Shown: in pieces, positions 42,293 through 50,055 of the stretch | Numbering within the stretch: the first letter of the stretch is position 1 | Layout of the letters: each line of letters begins with the position of its first letter | Source of the DNA: Gaiellasilicea sp963749515 | Lineage (GTDB): Bacteria; Actinomycetota; Thermoleophilia; Gaiellales; Gaiellaceae | DNA length: 64,000 bases | NCBI GenBank assembly: GCA_963749515.1 | Contig: CAVVMR010000002.1 | Span: forward strand, 62,001 to 126,000 | Reading direction: 5' to 3' | The notes under the pieces: model-generated | Database searches by the model: none | The model's input: the letters and a program-made list of their open reading frames with translations, nothing else | Told to the model about the DNA's origin: nothing | Translations under genes and position numbers: made by a program

Positions 42293-43558
42293 ATGAGGAA
42301 GGTCATCGTGCTTGGCGCTTTGGCCCTGCTGTGCTCCGTGCTCGTAGCCGGAGCCCAGGCGGGTAAGCAGGGTGCTGTCGTCAAGCTCAAGTTCGCCACG
42401 TACGTGTGGCAGCCGACGACGGTCAAGGCCAACAAGGAGATCGTCGACGCCTGGAACAAGAGCCATCCCGGCATCCAGGTCGAGATCGTCCCGGTCGACG
42501 TGAACTCGGTCCACGACAAGCTCCTGACGAGCTTCGTCGGCGGCACCGCGGCGGACATCATCCACGACGAGGCCGCCGACATCGCCGGCTTCACGCAGCA
42601 GGGCTACCTGGCGAACCTGACGCCGCTGATCCCGAAGTCGCTCAAGGCCTCGATCCCGAAGGACATCTGGGCGACGACGAACTTCGGCGGCAGGATCACG
42701 GGCGTCCCGTCGCTGATGCAGACGTACAACATCTTCGCGAACATGACGATCCTGAAGGCGGCCGGGATCAAGGCCCCGACGCTCGCCGCTCCGTGGACGT
42801 GGGCGCAGTTCCGGGCGAACGCGAAGAAGCTGACGAAGTCCGGCCAGTACGGCGTCTGCTGGGGCCTCCGCTCGCCGGTGGCCGCGGTGCAGACGATGGC
42901 CCTCAACTACGGCGGACAGTTCTTCTACCTCGAGAACGGCAAGTGGACGTTCAAGTTCGGCCCGAACGACCAGAACGTGATCAAGCAGATGCACGACATG
43001 ATCCACGTCGACAAGTCGGTCGATCCCGCCGCAACCGGGCTCTCCGGCAGCGCCGTGCTCCCCGCCTTCTTCGGCGGCAAGTGCGCGATGACGGTGGCGG
43101 GAAACTTCACCGCCCAGAGCATGATCCTGCAGGGCCCGAGGGGCTTCAACTGGGCGATGTTCCCGCTGCTGAAGGGCCAGACGCAGCAGCAGGTGGCAAA
43201 CCCGCAGACGTACTCGATCTCGGCGCAGAGCCAGAACAAGCAGTCCGCGATGTTCTTCCTCGCGTACCTCGTGAACAAGCAGAACCTGGCCAAGCTCGCC
43301 CAGGGTGACTGGCTGATCCCGTCGAACCCGGAGGCCGGCAAGCTGTTGCGCAAGTCGACCAAGCGCGCCGGCAGCTGGAAGATCGCGACCGAGTCGGTCG
43401 TGCACTTCCGCAAGGGGAACTGGGTCTCGCTCGCGGCGTACCCGCGCTGGAAGGCGGAGGTCGCTCAGCCGGCGTTCGTCCAGTACCTGCGGGGCTCGAC
43501 GAGCCTGCAGGAGCTGGAGAAGTCGCTCGCCGACGGCTGGACGAGAGTCAGAGGATAG
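42293..43558 (+). CDS. Sugar ABC substrate-binding protein
   Basis: This 421-residue family 1 extracellular solute-binding protein has signal MRKVIVLGALALLCSVLVAGAQAG (no lipobox Cys), then KLKFATYVWQPTTVKANKEIVDAWNKSHPGIQVEIVPV as in MalE-like proteins. Aromatic residues in the cleft (WTWAQF, GVCWGLRS) suit a carbohydrate or glycoside ligand. SD AAAGG precedes ATG. A stem-loop follows the stop, commonly seen where binding protein must exceed downstream enzymes. Confidence 0.92.
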   Translation: MRKVIVLGALALLCSVLVAGAQAGKQGAVVKLKFATYVWQPTTVKANKEIVDAWNKSHPGIQVEIVPVDVNSVHDKLLTSFVGGTAADIIHDEAADIAGFTQQGYLANLTPLIPKSLKASIPKDIWATTNFGGRITGVPSLMQTYNIFANMTILKAAGIKAPTLAAPWTWAQFRANAKKLTKSGQYGVCWGLRSPVAAVQTMALNYGGQFFYLENGKWTFKFGPNDQNVIKQMHDMIHVDKSVDPAATGLSGSAVLPAFFGGKCAMTVAGNFTAQSMILQGPRGFNWAMFPLLKGQTQQQVANPQTYSISAQSQNKQSAMFFLAYLVNKQNLAKLAQGDWLIPSNPEAGKLLRKSTKRAGSWKIATESVVHFRKGNWVSLAAYPRWKAEVAQPAFVQYLRGSTSLQELEKSLADGWTRVRG

Positions 43559-43568
43559 GAAAGGCTGT

Positions 43569-43607
43569 TCCCAGCCGGCCGCCGGACCTCCGGACGGCCG
43601 GCTGGGA
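43569..43607 (+). terminator. Stem-loop between binding-protein and glycohydrolase genes
   Basis: Arms of 13 bases (43569-43581 with 43595-43607) pair perfectly around a 13-base loop that itself contains CCGGA/TCCGG. It lies between co-directional genes, so it is read as an attenuator or mRNA-stabilising hairpin rather than a full stop. Confidence 0.65.
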
Positions 43608-43636
43608 GACATCGACTGCGAAACGAGGATGAGGAC

Positions 43637-44797
43637 GTGAACGGAGACCTGCTGACCGACCGGTCCGTCGGCTGCCTCGCCGGGGCCGCGGTAGGTGACG
43701 CGCTCGGCGGTGCGACGGAAGGCTGGGAGTCGCACGAGATCCGCGCGCACTTCGACGGCTGGGTGACCGGAATCGTCGAGTCGATCCGCCGGACGCTCAA
43801 GGTCGAGAAGGCGTTCTCGCCCTTCCACAAGGGCGACGGCCACGTCACCGACGACACGCTGATGACGCGCGTCCTCGTTCATGCCTACGACGTCAAGCGG
43901 GACCATCTCGACGCGTACGACGTCGAGGCCTTGATGCTCCCGGAGATCGTCGACAAGCCGATGTGGGTGCCCGAGCTCGGCCGTGAAGACCTCCTCTACC
44001 ACCGCCTCTTCCTGGCCGAGAAGTGGCTCGTCCTCAAGCTTCGCTACGGCCACGCCGACCCCCGAGACGCCGGGGTCGGGAACATCGTCAACTGCGGTGC
44101 GGCGATGTACATCGCGCCGGTGGGCATCGCGAACGCCGGCGACCCGCAGGGCGCCTACAACGAGGCGATCGACCTCAGTGGCGCGCATCAGTCCAGCTAC
44201 GGGCGCGAGGCTGCCGGCGTGCTCGCGGCCGCGGTCGCGGAGGCGCTCCGGCTGGGTGCGACGGTCGACGACGTGGTCGAGACTGCGCTTCGCTTCGCGA
44301 AGGATGCGACGCGCTCCTCGATCGAGGCGGTGGTCGAGACCGCCGCGAAGCTGGACGGGTGGCGCGCGGGCGGGCTCGACGAGCTGCGCGGCGCGTTTGC
44401 ACCGTTCGACTCGGTCGGGGAGCCGTACGCCCAGCCGGCGCAGAACGCACGCATTCCCAGCAGGCTGCATGCGATCGAGGAGCTTCCCCTCGCTCTCGGG
44501 ATGCTCGTCGCGACCGGCGGCAACTACGAGGAGACGGTGCTCGGGGGCGTCAACTACGGGCGCGACTCGGACTCGATCGCCTCGATGGGCGGCGCGCTCG
44601 CCGGCGCTCTCGGCGGGATCGGAGCGGTGCGGCGCGACTGGGTCGACGACGTGTCGGCAGCGAGCCGGATCGACGTCGAGGAGGCGGGCCGGAAGATGGC
44701 CGTCGCCGCAGCCGAGATCTTCGTGCGCGACACGCAGCGGCACGAGCAACGCGCGCAGGCGATCGCGGCGCTCACCGCCGGCGAGGTGCCTGCTTGA
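43637..44797 (+). CDS. ADP-ribosylglycohydrolase-family enzyme, first paralog
   Basis: This 386-residue member of the ARH family (DraG-like, all-helical, two Mg2+) has GCLAGAAVGDALGG, metal ligands VTDDTLM (Thr71-Asp72-Asp73) and the C-terminal GRDSDSIASMGGALAGAL. DraG and human ARH3 cleave N- or O-glycosidic bonds to ADP-ribose; many bacterial members sit with sugar transporters and probably cleave small glycosides. Here it is the first enzyme after the importer. GTG 43637 is preceded by GAGGATGAGGAC. No signal peptide, so it acts in the cytoplasm. Confidence 0.87.
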   Translation: MNGDLLTDRSVGCLAGAAVGDALGGATEGWESHEIRAHFDGWVTGIVESIRRTLKVEKAFSPFHKGDGHVTDDTLMTRVLVHAYDVKRDHLDAYDVEALMLPEIVDKPMWVPELGREDLLYHRLFLAEKWLVLKLRYGHADPRDAGVGNIVNCGAAMYIAPVGIANAGDPQGAYNEAIDLSGAHQSSYGREAAGVLAAAVAEALRLGATVDDVVETALRFAKDATRSSIEAVVETAAKLDGWRAGGLDELRGAFAPFDSVGEPYAQPAQNARIPSRLHAIEELPLALGMLVATGGNYEETVLGGVNYGRDSDSIASMGGALAGALGGIGAVRRDWVDDVSAASRIDVEEAGRKMAVAAAEIFVRDTQRHEQRAQAIAALTAGEVPA

Positions 44798-44805
44798 GGT
44801 TGAGG

Positions 44806-46125
44806 GTGACTTGGGTTCAGCCCGAGGATCTCGTCGGGCACGAGCTCAATCAAGCCCGGGAGGAAGGGAAGGACGTCGACGACGTCGAGCGGCGGTGGTT
44901 CGCCGCCGGCGGCGCGCCGGCGCCGGGCCGCGGCGCGTCGCAGGAGCCCGTGCCGGACGAGCTCCGCGCCCTGGCGGTCGAGCTGCTCGACGAGCTGGAC
45001 GCACTGCCGCGGCCGCTCGCGGCGAGCGAGCCGGAGACGTTCGAGGAGATCATCGCCGCGGCGGACCCCGCCGAGCGGCGGGATCCCCTGGATCTGCCCG
45101 AACGGATCGCCGGCGCGTGGCTCGGCCGCGCCGCCGGCTGCGTGCTGGGCAAGCCGGTCGAGAACATCCCGCGCGAGGGGATCCGGGCGATCGCGGAGGC
45201 GACGGGCAACTGGCCGGTCGCGGGATGGTTCACCGCCGAAGGCCTGCCGGAGGAGGTCTCGGAGCGCTGGCCGTGGAACCGCGCGAGCCGGCCGACGAGC
45301 CTGGCGGAGAACATCGACGGGATCCCGGAGGACGACGACCTCAACTTCACGCTGCTCGGGGTGGCGTTGCTCGAACGGTGCGGGACCGGCTTCGACGCGC
45401 TCGACGTGGCGAAGATCTGGCTCGACTACCTGCCGCCCGGCCGGATCTTCACAGCGGAGCGGGTCGCGATGCGAAACGTGCTCGAGGCGTATCTCCCGCC
45501 GCAGACCGCAACACGCCGAAATCCGTTCCGCGAGTGGATCGGCGCACGCCTGCGGGTCGACGCGTACGGCTGGGCGGCACCGGGCCATCCGGTCGCGGCG
45601 GCGCGGATGGCCTGGGAGGACGCCCGTGTCAGCCACACCGCGAACGGGGTCTACGCGGCGATGTTCATGGCAGCCGCCCACGCTGCGTCCCTCTCCGAGA
45701 CGTCCGCGGCCGCCTGCGCAGACGCCGGCCTCTCCGTCGTCCCGGCGCGGAGCCGGCTGGCCGGCGCGCTCCGCGCCGCTCGCGATCTCGCGCGCGAGCA
45801 CGAGTGGGAGACGGTCGTGGACGAGATCTACGCGGGCCAGGACTACCACTGGGTGCACGCGATCAACAACACCGCGCTCGTCGCCGCCGCGCTCTACGCC
45901 TTCGACGGCGACTTCTCGGGCGGCATCTGCGCCGCCGTTCAGGGAGGTCTGGACACGGATACGAACGGCGCCGCGGTGGGTTCGATCCTGGGCGCGCTCG
46001 CGGGCACCGGCGGGATCGAAGAGCGGTGGTCGGCGCCCCTCGGCGGCCGATTCGAGAGCTCGCTGCCGGGGTTCGATGGGATCACGCTCGACGAGCTGGT
46101 GCAGAGAACGCTGGCGATCGCGTGA
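44806..46125 (+). CDS. ADP-ribosylglycohydrolase-family enzyme, second paralog with N-terminal extension
   Basis: This protein of about 439 residues has an extra N-terminal region of about 95 residues (TWVQPEDLVGHELNQAREEG) before the ARH core (RIAGAWLGRAAGCVLGKPVE). Metal ligands are PEDDDLNFTLL and GLDTDTNGAAVGSILGAL. The sequence is clearly different from the first paralog, suggesting two different bonds or anomers. Start is GTG 44806, with GAGG six bases upstream; TTG 44794, overlapping the previous stop as TTGA, is an alternative. Confidence 0.87.
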   Translation: MTWVQPEDLVGHELNQAREEGKDVDDVERRWFAAGGAPAPGRGASQEPVPDELRALAVELLDELDALPRPLAASEPETFEEIIAAADPAERRDPLDLPERIAGAWLGRAAGCVLGKPVENIPREGIRAIAEATGNWPVAGWFTAEGLPEEVSERWPWNRASRPTSLAENIDGIPEDDDLNFTLLGVALLERCGTGFDALDVAKIWLDYLPPGRIFTAERVAMRNVLEAYLPPQTATRRNPFREWIGARLRVDAYGWAAPGHPVAAARMAWEDARVSHTANGVYAAMFMAAAHAASLSETSAAACADAGLSVVPARSRLAGALRAARDLAREHEWETVVDEIYAGQDYHWVHAINNTALVAAALYAFDGDFSGGICAAVQGGLDTDTNGAAVGSILGALAGTGGIEERWSAPLGGRFESSLPGFDGITLDELVQRTLAIA

Positions 46126-47891
46126 GCATCCCGCACGAGGAGCCGCGCGACCCCCTCGTTCCGAGGCCGATCGACCTGCCTACGGCGGTGCCGCTCGAGC
46201 CCGGCGCGGAGCTCGACGTTCTGGACACGGCGAAGATCCTCGCCGCCCCCGACGATCCGGCCGACTGGCCCACCTGGCGTGAGACGCTGAAGCGCTGGCG
46301 GGCCGAGGCGGCCGCGCGGATCGCGTACGACGACGGTGCCTACCGCGCGCCGGAGCTCGCGTGGACGCAACAGTGCTTCTCGGTCGCGCTCGCCTGGCTC
46401 TGGGACGAGCTTCTCTACGACCACGCTGCCGCCCGCTTCACGCCGGAGCGGTTCTGCGAGGAGTCGGAGCGCGAGTTCGGCGGCTTCGACGGCGTGGTGC
46501 TGTGGCACGCGTATCCGGTGATCGGGATCGACGAGCGCAACCAGTTCGACTACTACCGCGACGTCCCCGGCATCCGCGAGCTCGTCGCCGCCTTTCAGGC
46601 CCGGGGCATCCGCGTGTTTGTCAACTACAACCCGTGGGACGTCGGCACCCGGCGCGAGAACGTCGAGGATGAGGAGGCGATCGGACGGCTCGTGGGAGAG
46701 CTCGGCGTCGACGGCGTCTTCCTCGACACGATGAAGGAGGCGCGTCCGGGCCTGCGGGCCGCAGTCGACGCGGCGCGGCCCGGCGTCGCGTTCGAGGGCG
46801 AGTCGACACTGGCGCTGGCGCGGGTGTGCGACCACCATCTCTCCTGGGCGCAGTGGTTCAGCGACAGCCCCGTTCCCGGTGTCCTCCGCGCCCGGTGGTT
46901 CGAGCAGCGGCACATGCTCCATCACACGCGGCGCTGGAACAGGTCGCATCTGGAGGAGCTGCACAACGCCTGGCTGAACGGCGTCGGCATGCTCGTGTGG
47001 GAGAACGTCTTCGGCGCCTGGGTCGGCTGGAACGAGCGGGACAAGGAGCTGCTGCGCGCGATGCTCTCCGTCCAGCGCGAGCACGCCGGGCTGCTGGCGA
47101 CCGGCGAGTGGACTCCGCTGGCCGCGTGCTCGAACGACACGCGCGTCGTCGCGTCACGCTGGACGGACGGCGAGACGACGCTGTGGGCTCTCGCCAACCG
47201 CGGGGAAGCGTTCACGGGGCGCGTCGGCGAGCTCGAGGTTCAGCTGCCCGCACTCGGGATCGCGGCGTTCGTGAACGGGGAGCGGGTGGTGGTCGCGGGC
47301 GGCGGCGACGCGAGCTTCCCCGCACGGGAGACGGTGCGGGCGCCGGCTCCGGTCGTCCGGGTCGACGCCGTGCCCGAGGGATTCGCGGCGGTCGAGCCCC
47401 GGCCGCTCACAGCCGTCTTCCGCCTCCGCGAGACGGAGGGGTACAGCGAGGCGCCGTTCGTCGAGGAGTGGAAGCCGCTGCCGCCGCGGCTGCACAGCTT
47501 CATCGCGGTCGAGCGCCCGGCGCCGCGGGGGCGATTCGCCGTCTCGGTCCGCGAGGTCCAGACCGGGCTCGACCTCGCAGAGGCGCGCGCGTACGCCGCC
47601 TCCGTCGGCGCCCGGCTGCCGACCGAGGACGAGTGGCAGCTCGCCGCCGAGGCGGGTGTCCTGGATCTTTCCGGTCCCCGGGTCTGGAACTGGACCGAGA
47701 GCGAGCACTCGGACGGCCGGACTCGCTTCGCCATCCTCAAGGGCGGCTCGGACTGGAAGGCGGAGGGGTCGGACTGGTACGTCGACGGCGGGCCGCAGGA
47801 CCCAAACTACTCGCTGAAGCTGCTGCTGCTCGGCGGCGGCCTGGCGCGCTCCGCGAACATCGGCTTCCGGCTGGCCGTCGACCTGCCATGA
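46122..47891 (+). CDS. TIM-barrel glycoside-hydrolase-like protein fused to FGE-like domain
   Basis: This is a 589-residue two-part protein. Residues about 1-410 look like a TIM-barrel hydrolase: FDGVVLWHAYPVIGIDERN, RGIRVFVNYNPWD, GVDGVFLDTM (candidate acid) and FEGEST (candidate Glu), followed by a small beta domain. Residues about 490-589 match the formylglycine-generating-enzyme/SUMF1 fold: ARLPTEDEWQLAAEAG, VWNWTES, ILKGGSDW and NIGFRLA. The catalytic copper-binding cysteines of true FGE are absent, so this part is probably a binding module. GTG overlaps the previous stop (GTGA) and the stop overlaps the CaiB gene (ATGA). No signal peptide. Confidence 0.78.
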   Translation: MSIPHEEPRDPLVPRPIDLPTAVPLEPGAELDVLDTAKILAAPDDPADWPTWRETLKRWRAEAAARIAYDDGAYRAPELAWTQQCFSVALAWLWDELLYDHAAARFTPERFCEESEREFGGFDGVVLWHAYPVIGIDERNQFDYYRDVPGIRELVAAFQARGIRVFVNYNPWDVGTRRENVEDEEAIGRLVGELGVDGVFLDTMKEARPGLRAAVDAARPGVAFEGESTLALARVCDHHLSWAQWFSDSPVPGVLRARWFEQRHMLHHTRRWNRSHLEELHNAWLNGVGMLVWENVFGAWVGWNERDKELLRAMLSVQREHAGLLATGEWTPLAACSNDTRVVASRWTDGETTLWALANRGEAFTGRVGELEVQLPALGIAAFVNGERVVVAGGGDASFPARETVRAPAPVVRVDAVPEGFAAVEPRPLTAVFRLRETEGYSEAPFVEEWKPLPPRLHSFIAVERPAPRGRFAVSVREVQTGLDLAEARAYAASVGARLPTEDEWQLAAEAGVLDLSGPRVWNWTESEHSDGRTRFAILKGGSDWKAEGSDWYVDGGPQDPNYSLKLLLLGGGLARSANIGFRLAVDLP

Positions 47892-49075
47892 CGCAGCCCC
47901 TGGCCGGGATCCGCGTCGTCGAGGCGGCCACGCTCTTTGCCGCGCCGCTGGCGGGGATGCTCCTCGGCGACTTCGGCGCCGACGTGATCAAGATCGAGCA
48001 TCCGAAGCGTGCCGATGCGGCGCGCGGCCACGGCCCGAGCAAGGACGGCGTCGGCCTGTGGTTCAAGACGCTCGCCCGGAACAAGCGCCTGGTCACGCTC
48101 GATCTCTCCGCGCCCGAGGGCGCCGAGCTCTTCCTCCGGCTGGTCGAGAGCTCGGACGTCGTGCTGGAGAACTTCCGCCCCGGGACGCTCGAGCGGTGGG
48201 GGCTCGGCTGGGACGAGCTCTCGGCGGTGAACCCGCGGCTCGTGCTCGCGCGCGTCAGCGGCTTCGGCCAGACCGGACCGGACGCGACGCGCCCCGGCTT
48301 CGGGACGCTCGCCGAAGCTCTGAGCGGCTTCGCATCCCTGAACGGAGAGCCCGACGGTCCGCCACTGCTGCCGCCGCTCGCGCTCGCGGACGGCGTTGCG
48401 GGCCTGGCGACCGCGTTCGCGATCCTCGCAGCCCTGAGGGCACGCGAGCAGACGGGGCGAGGGCAGGTTGTCGACACGTCGCTCGTGGAGCCGCTGATGG
48501 CGCTCCTCGGCCCGCAGCTGACCGCCTACGACCTGCTCGGACAGCTCCAGCCCCGCACGGGCAATCGCTCGAGCCACAATGCGCCGCGAAACGTCTACCG
48601 CACGGCGGACGGGTCGTGGGTGGCGGTGTCCGCGAGCGCCGACTCGGTCGCGGCGCGGGTTCTTCGCCTCGTCGGCAGACCGGACCTCGTGGAGCAGCCC
48701 TGGTTCTCGACCGGGTCCGGCCGCGCGACGCACGTGGACGAGATCGACGAAGCAGTCGCAGCATGGATCAGGGAGCGCGATCGCGCCGAGGTGCTGGCGG
48801 CGTTCCAGGCAGCTGAGGCGGCGATCTCGCCGATCCACGACGCGAGCGACATCCTCGCCGATCCGCAGCTCGCCGCGATCGGAGCGATCCTCAGCATCGA
48901 CGACGCCGACCTTGGTCCGATCAAGATGTCGAACGTGATCAGCCGTCTCTCCGAGACGCCGGGCGAGGTCCGCCACCCGGGCGGCCGCCAGGGCGAGCAC
49001 ACCGAGTCGGTTCTCGGCGAGCTCGGCGTCACCCCGGACGAGCTCGCCCGGCTACGCGGCGAAGGTGTCGTGTGA
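47888..49075 (+). CDS. Class III (CaiB/BaiF-type) CoA-transferase
   Basis: This 395-residue protein opens PLAGIRVVEAATLFAAPLAGMLLGDFGADVIKIEHP and contains NKRLVTLDLS, ENFRPGTLERWG, RVSGFGQTGP and the catalytic Asp region LALADGVAGLATAFAILAAL. It would move CoA between carboxylic acids. With the CitE-type lyase downstream it resembles succinyl-CoA:malate or citramalate CoA transfer plus retro-Claisen-type cleavage. The acid substrate is unknown and presumably comes from the imported glycoside. Confidence 0.9.
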   Translation: MTQPLAGIRVVEAATLFAAPLAGMLLGDFGADVIKIEHPKRADAARGHGPSKDGVGLWFKTLARNKRLVTLDLSAPEGAELFLRLVESSDVVLENFRPGTLERWGLGWDELSAVNPRLVLARVSGFGQTGPDATRPGFGTLAEALSGFASLNGEPDGPPLLPPLALADGVAGLATAFAILAALRAREQTGRGQVVDTSLVEPLMALLGPQLTAYDLLGQLQPRTGNRSSHNAPRNVYRTADGSWVAVSASADSVAARVLRLVGRPDLVEQPWFSTGSGRATHVDEIDEAVAAWIRERDRAEVLAAFQAAEAAISPIHDASDILADPQLAAIGAILSIDDADLGPIKMSNVISRLSETPGEVRHPGGRQGEHTESVLGELGVTPDELARLRGEGVV

Positions 49076-49081
49076 TCGGCC

Positions 49082-49147
49082 GGGCCGCGAAGCGGCCCCT
49101 TCAGGGGTCTTGCGCGACAGGGGATCCGCTCCCGCGGATCCTCTGTC
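49082..49147. repeat. Twin stem-loops in the CaiB-CitE gap
   Basis: One hairpin has 7-bp arms (49082-49088 with 49092-49098). A second has 14-bp arms with one mismatch (49116-49129 with 49134-49147). They sit between two copies of GGTGTCGTGTGA (49064-49075 and 49162-49173). The 98-base unit looks like a small palindromic insertion and is the only sizeable gap among the five enzyme genes. Confidence 0.6.
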
Positions 49148-49169
49148 CTGCGCCAACGAGAGGTGTCGT

Positions 49170-49985
49170 GTGAGCGTTCCGCCGCTTACCTGGCTGTACG
49201 TCCCTGCGGATCGTCCCGACCGGGTCGAGAAGGCGATCGCCTCGGCGGCGCACGCGGTGATCGTCGACCTCGAGGACGGCGTCGCGCCCGCGGCGAAAGC
49301 GGACGCCAGGGCCAGCCTCCCGGCCATCCTCGGCAATCGTCGCGACAAACCGGTCTACGTGCGCGTCAACGCCGGGGATGACGACGACCTGGACGTCGTC
49401 TCAAGCCTCGCCATCGAAGGCATCCACGTGCCGAAGGTCAGCGAGCCGGGAGACGTCCCTTCGCTCGAACTGCCGGTGCACTGCCTGATCGAGTCCGCGG
49501 CGGGCGTCGAGGCTGCCTACGAGATCGCCAGGACGCGTGGCGTCGCCGGCATCTCGCTCGGGGAGGCCGACTTGCGCTCAGAGACCGGTGCGCTCGAGGC
49601 CGGGCTCGACTGGGCGCGCGGCAGGATCGTGAACGCCGCCGTCGCCGCGGGGCTGCCGCGCCCACCGCAGTCGGTGTACCCGCACCTGAACGACGACGAA
49701 GGGCTCGCCCGCTCGTGCCGGCGCGGTCGCGAGCTCGGGCACCTCGGCCGCACGGCCATCCATCCGGCGCAGCTCTCGATCATCGAGCAGGCGTATCTTC
49801 CGACCGAGGAGGAGACGGCTCGGGCTCGCGCAACCGTCGAGCGGCTCGAACAGGCGCTCGGCGCGTCTGCGCTGGCGGGCGGCGACTTCGTGGACGCCGC
49901 GATGCTCGGCATGGCGCGCCAGATCCTCGAGCTGGCCGAACGGTTCGGAACGGTCGCAGCGGCGCTTGTAGACGTTGACGATTGA
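49170..49985 (+). CDS. CitE-like (HpcH/HpaI family) CoA-ester lyase
   Basis: This 271-residue TIM-barrel lyase has WLYVPADRPDRVEKA, VDLEDGVAPAAKADAR, VRVN, metal ligands in LIESAAGVEAAYEI (Glu) and SLGEADLRSE (Asp), and GRTAIHPAQL, the CitE/malyl-CoA lyase set. It should split a 3-hydroxyacyl-CoA into acetyl-CoA or propionyl-CoA and a 2-oxo acid. GTG 49170 is preceded by GAGAGG; an in-frame start further upstream would read through the hairpins. No CitF or CitD partner is present, so it is not citrate lyase. Confidence 0.88.
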   Translation: MSVPPLTWLYVPADRPDRVEKAIASAAHAVIVDLEDGVAPAAKADARASLPAILGNRRDKPVYVRVNAGDDDDLDVVSSLAIEGIHVPKVSEPGDVPSLELPVHCLIESAAGVEAAYEIARTRGVAGISLGEADLRSETGALEAGLDWARGRIVNAAVAAGLPRPPQSVYPHLNDDEGLARSCRRGRELGHLGRTAIHPAQLSIIEQAYLPTEEETARARATVERLEQALGASALAGGDFVDAAMLGMARQILELAERFGTVAAALVDVDD

Positions 49986-49993
49986 CATCTGTG

Positions 49994-50022
49994 TTACGGA
50001 TAAGGTCAACAATCGTTAAAAT
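49994..50022 (+). promoter_or_regulatory. Candidate promoter of the orphan kinase gene
   Basis: TTACGG (49994-49999) and TAAAAT (50017-50022) are 17 bases apart in an unusually AT-rich patch for this window. An imperfect inverted repeat (TTGACGATTGAC with GTCAACAATCGTTAA) overlaps it and may bind a regulator. Confidence 0.45.
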
Positions 50023-50055
50023 TCGTAGCGGGAAAGGGAGTGGGTTATCCGCGCC

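Noticed and set aside
43983..47891. A 1302-codon open frame that would fuse an N-terminal Arg-rich region to the TIM-barrel/FGE protein
   Set aside because: The first 700 codons are an out-of-frame reading of the two ARH genes; the composition is Arg/Ala/Ser-rich without domains. The real gene starts at GTG 46122 with a GTGA overlap.
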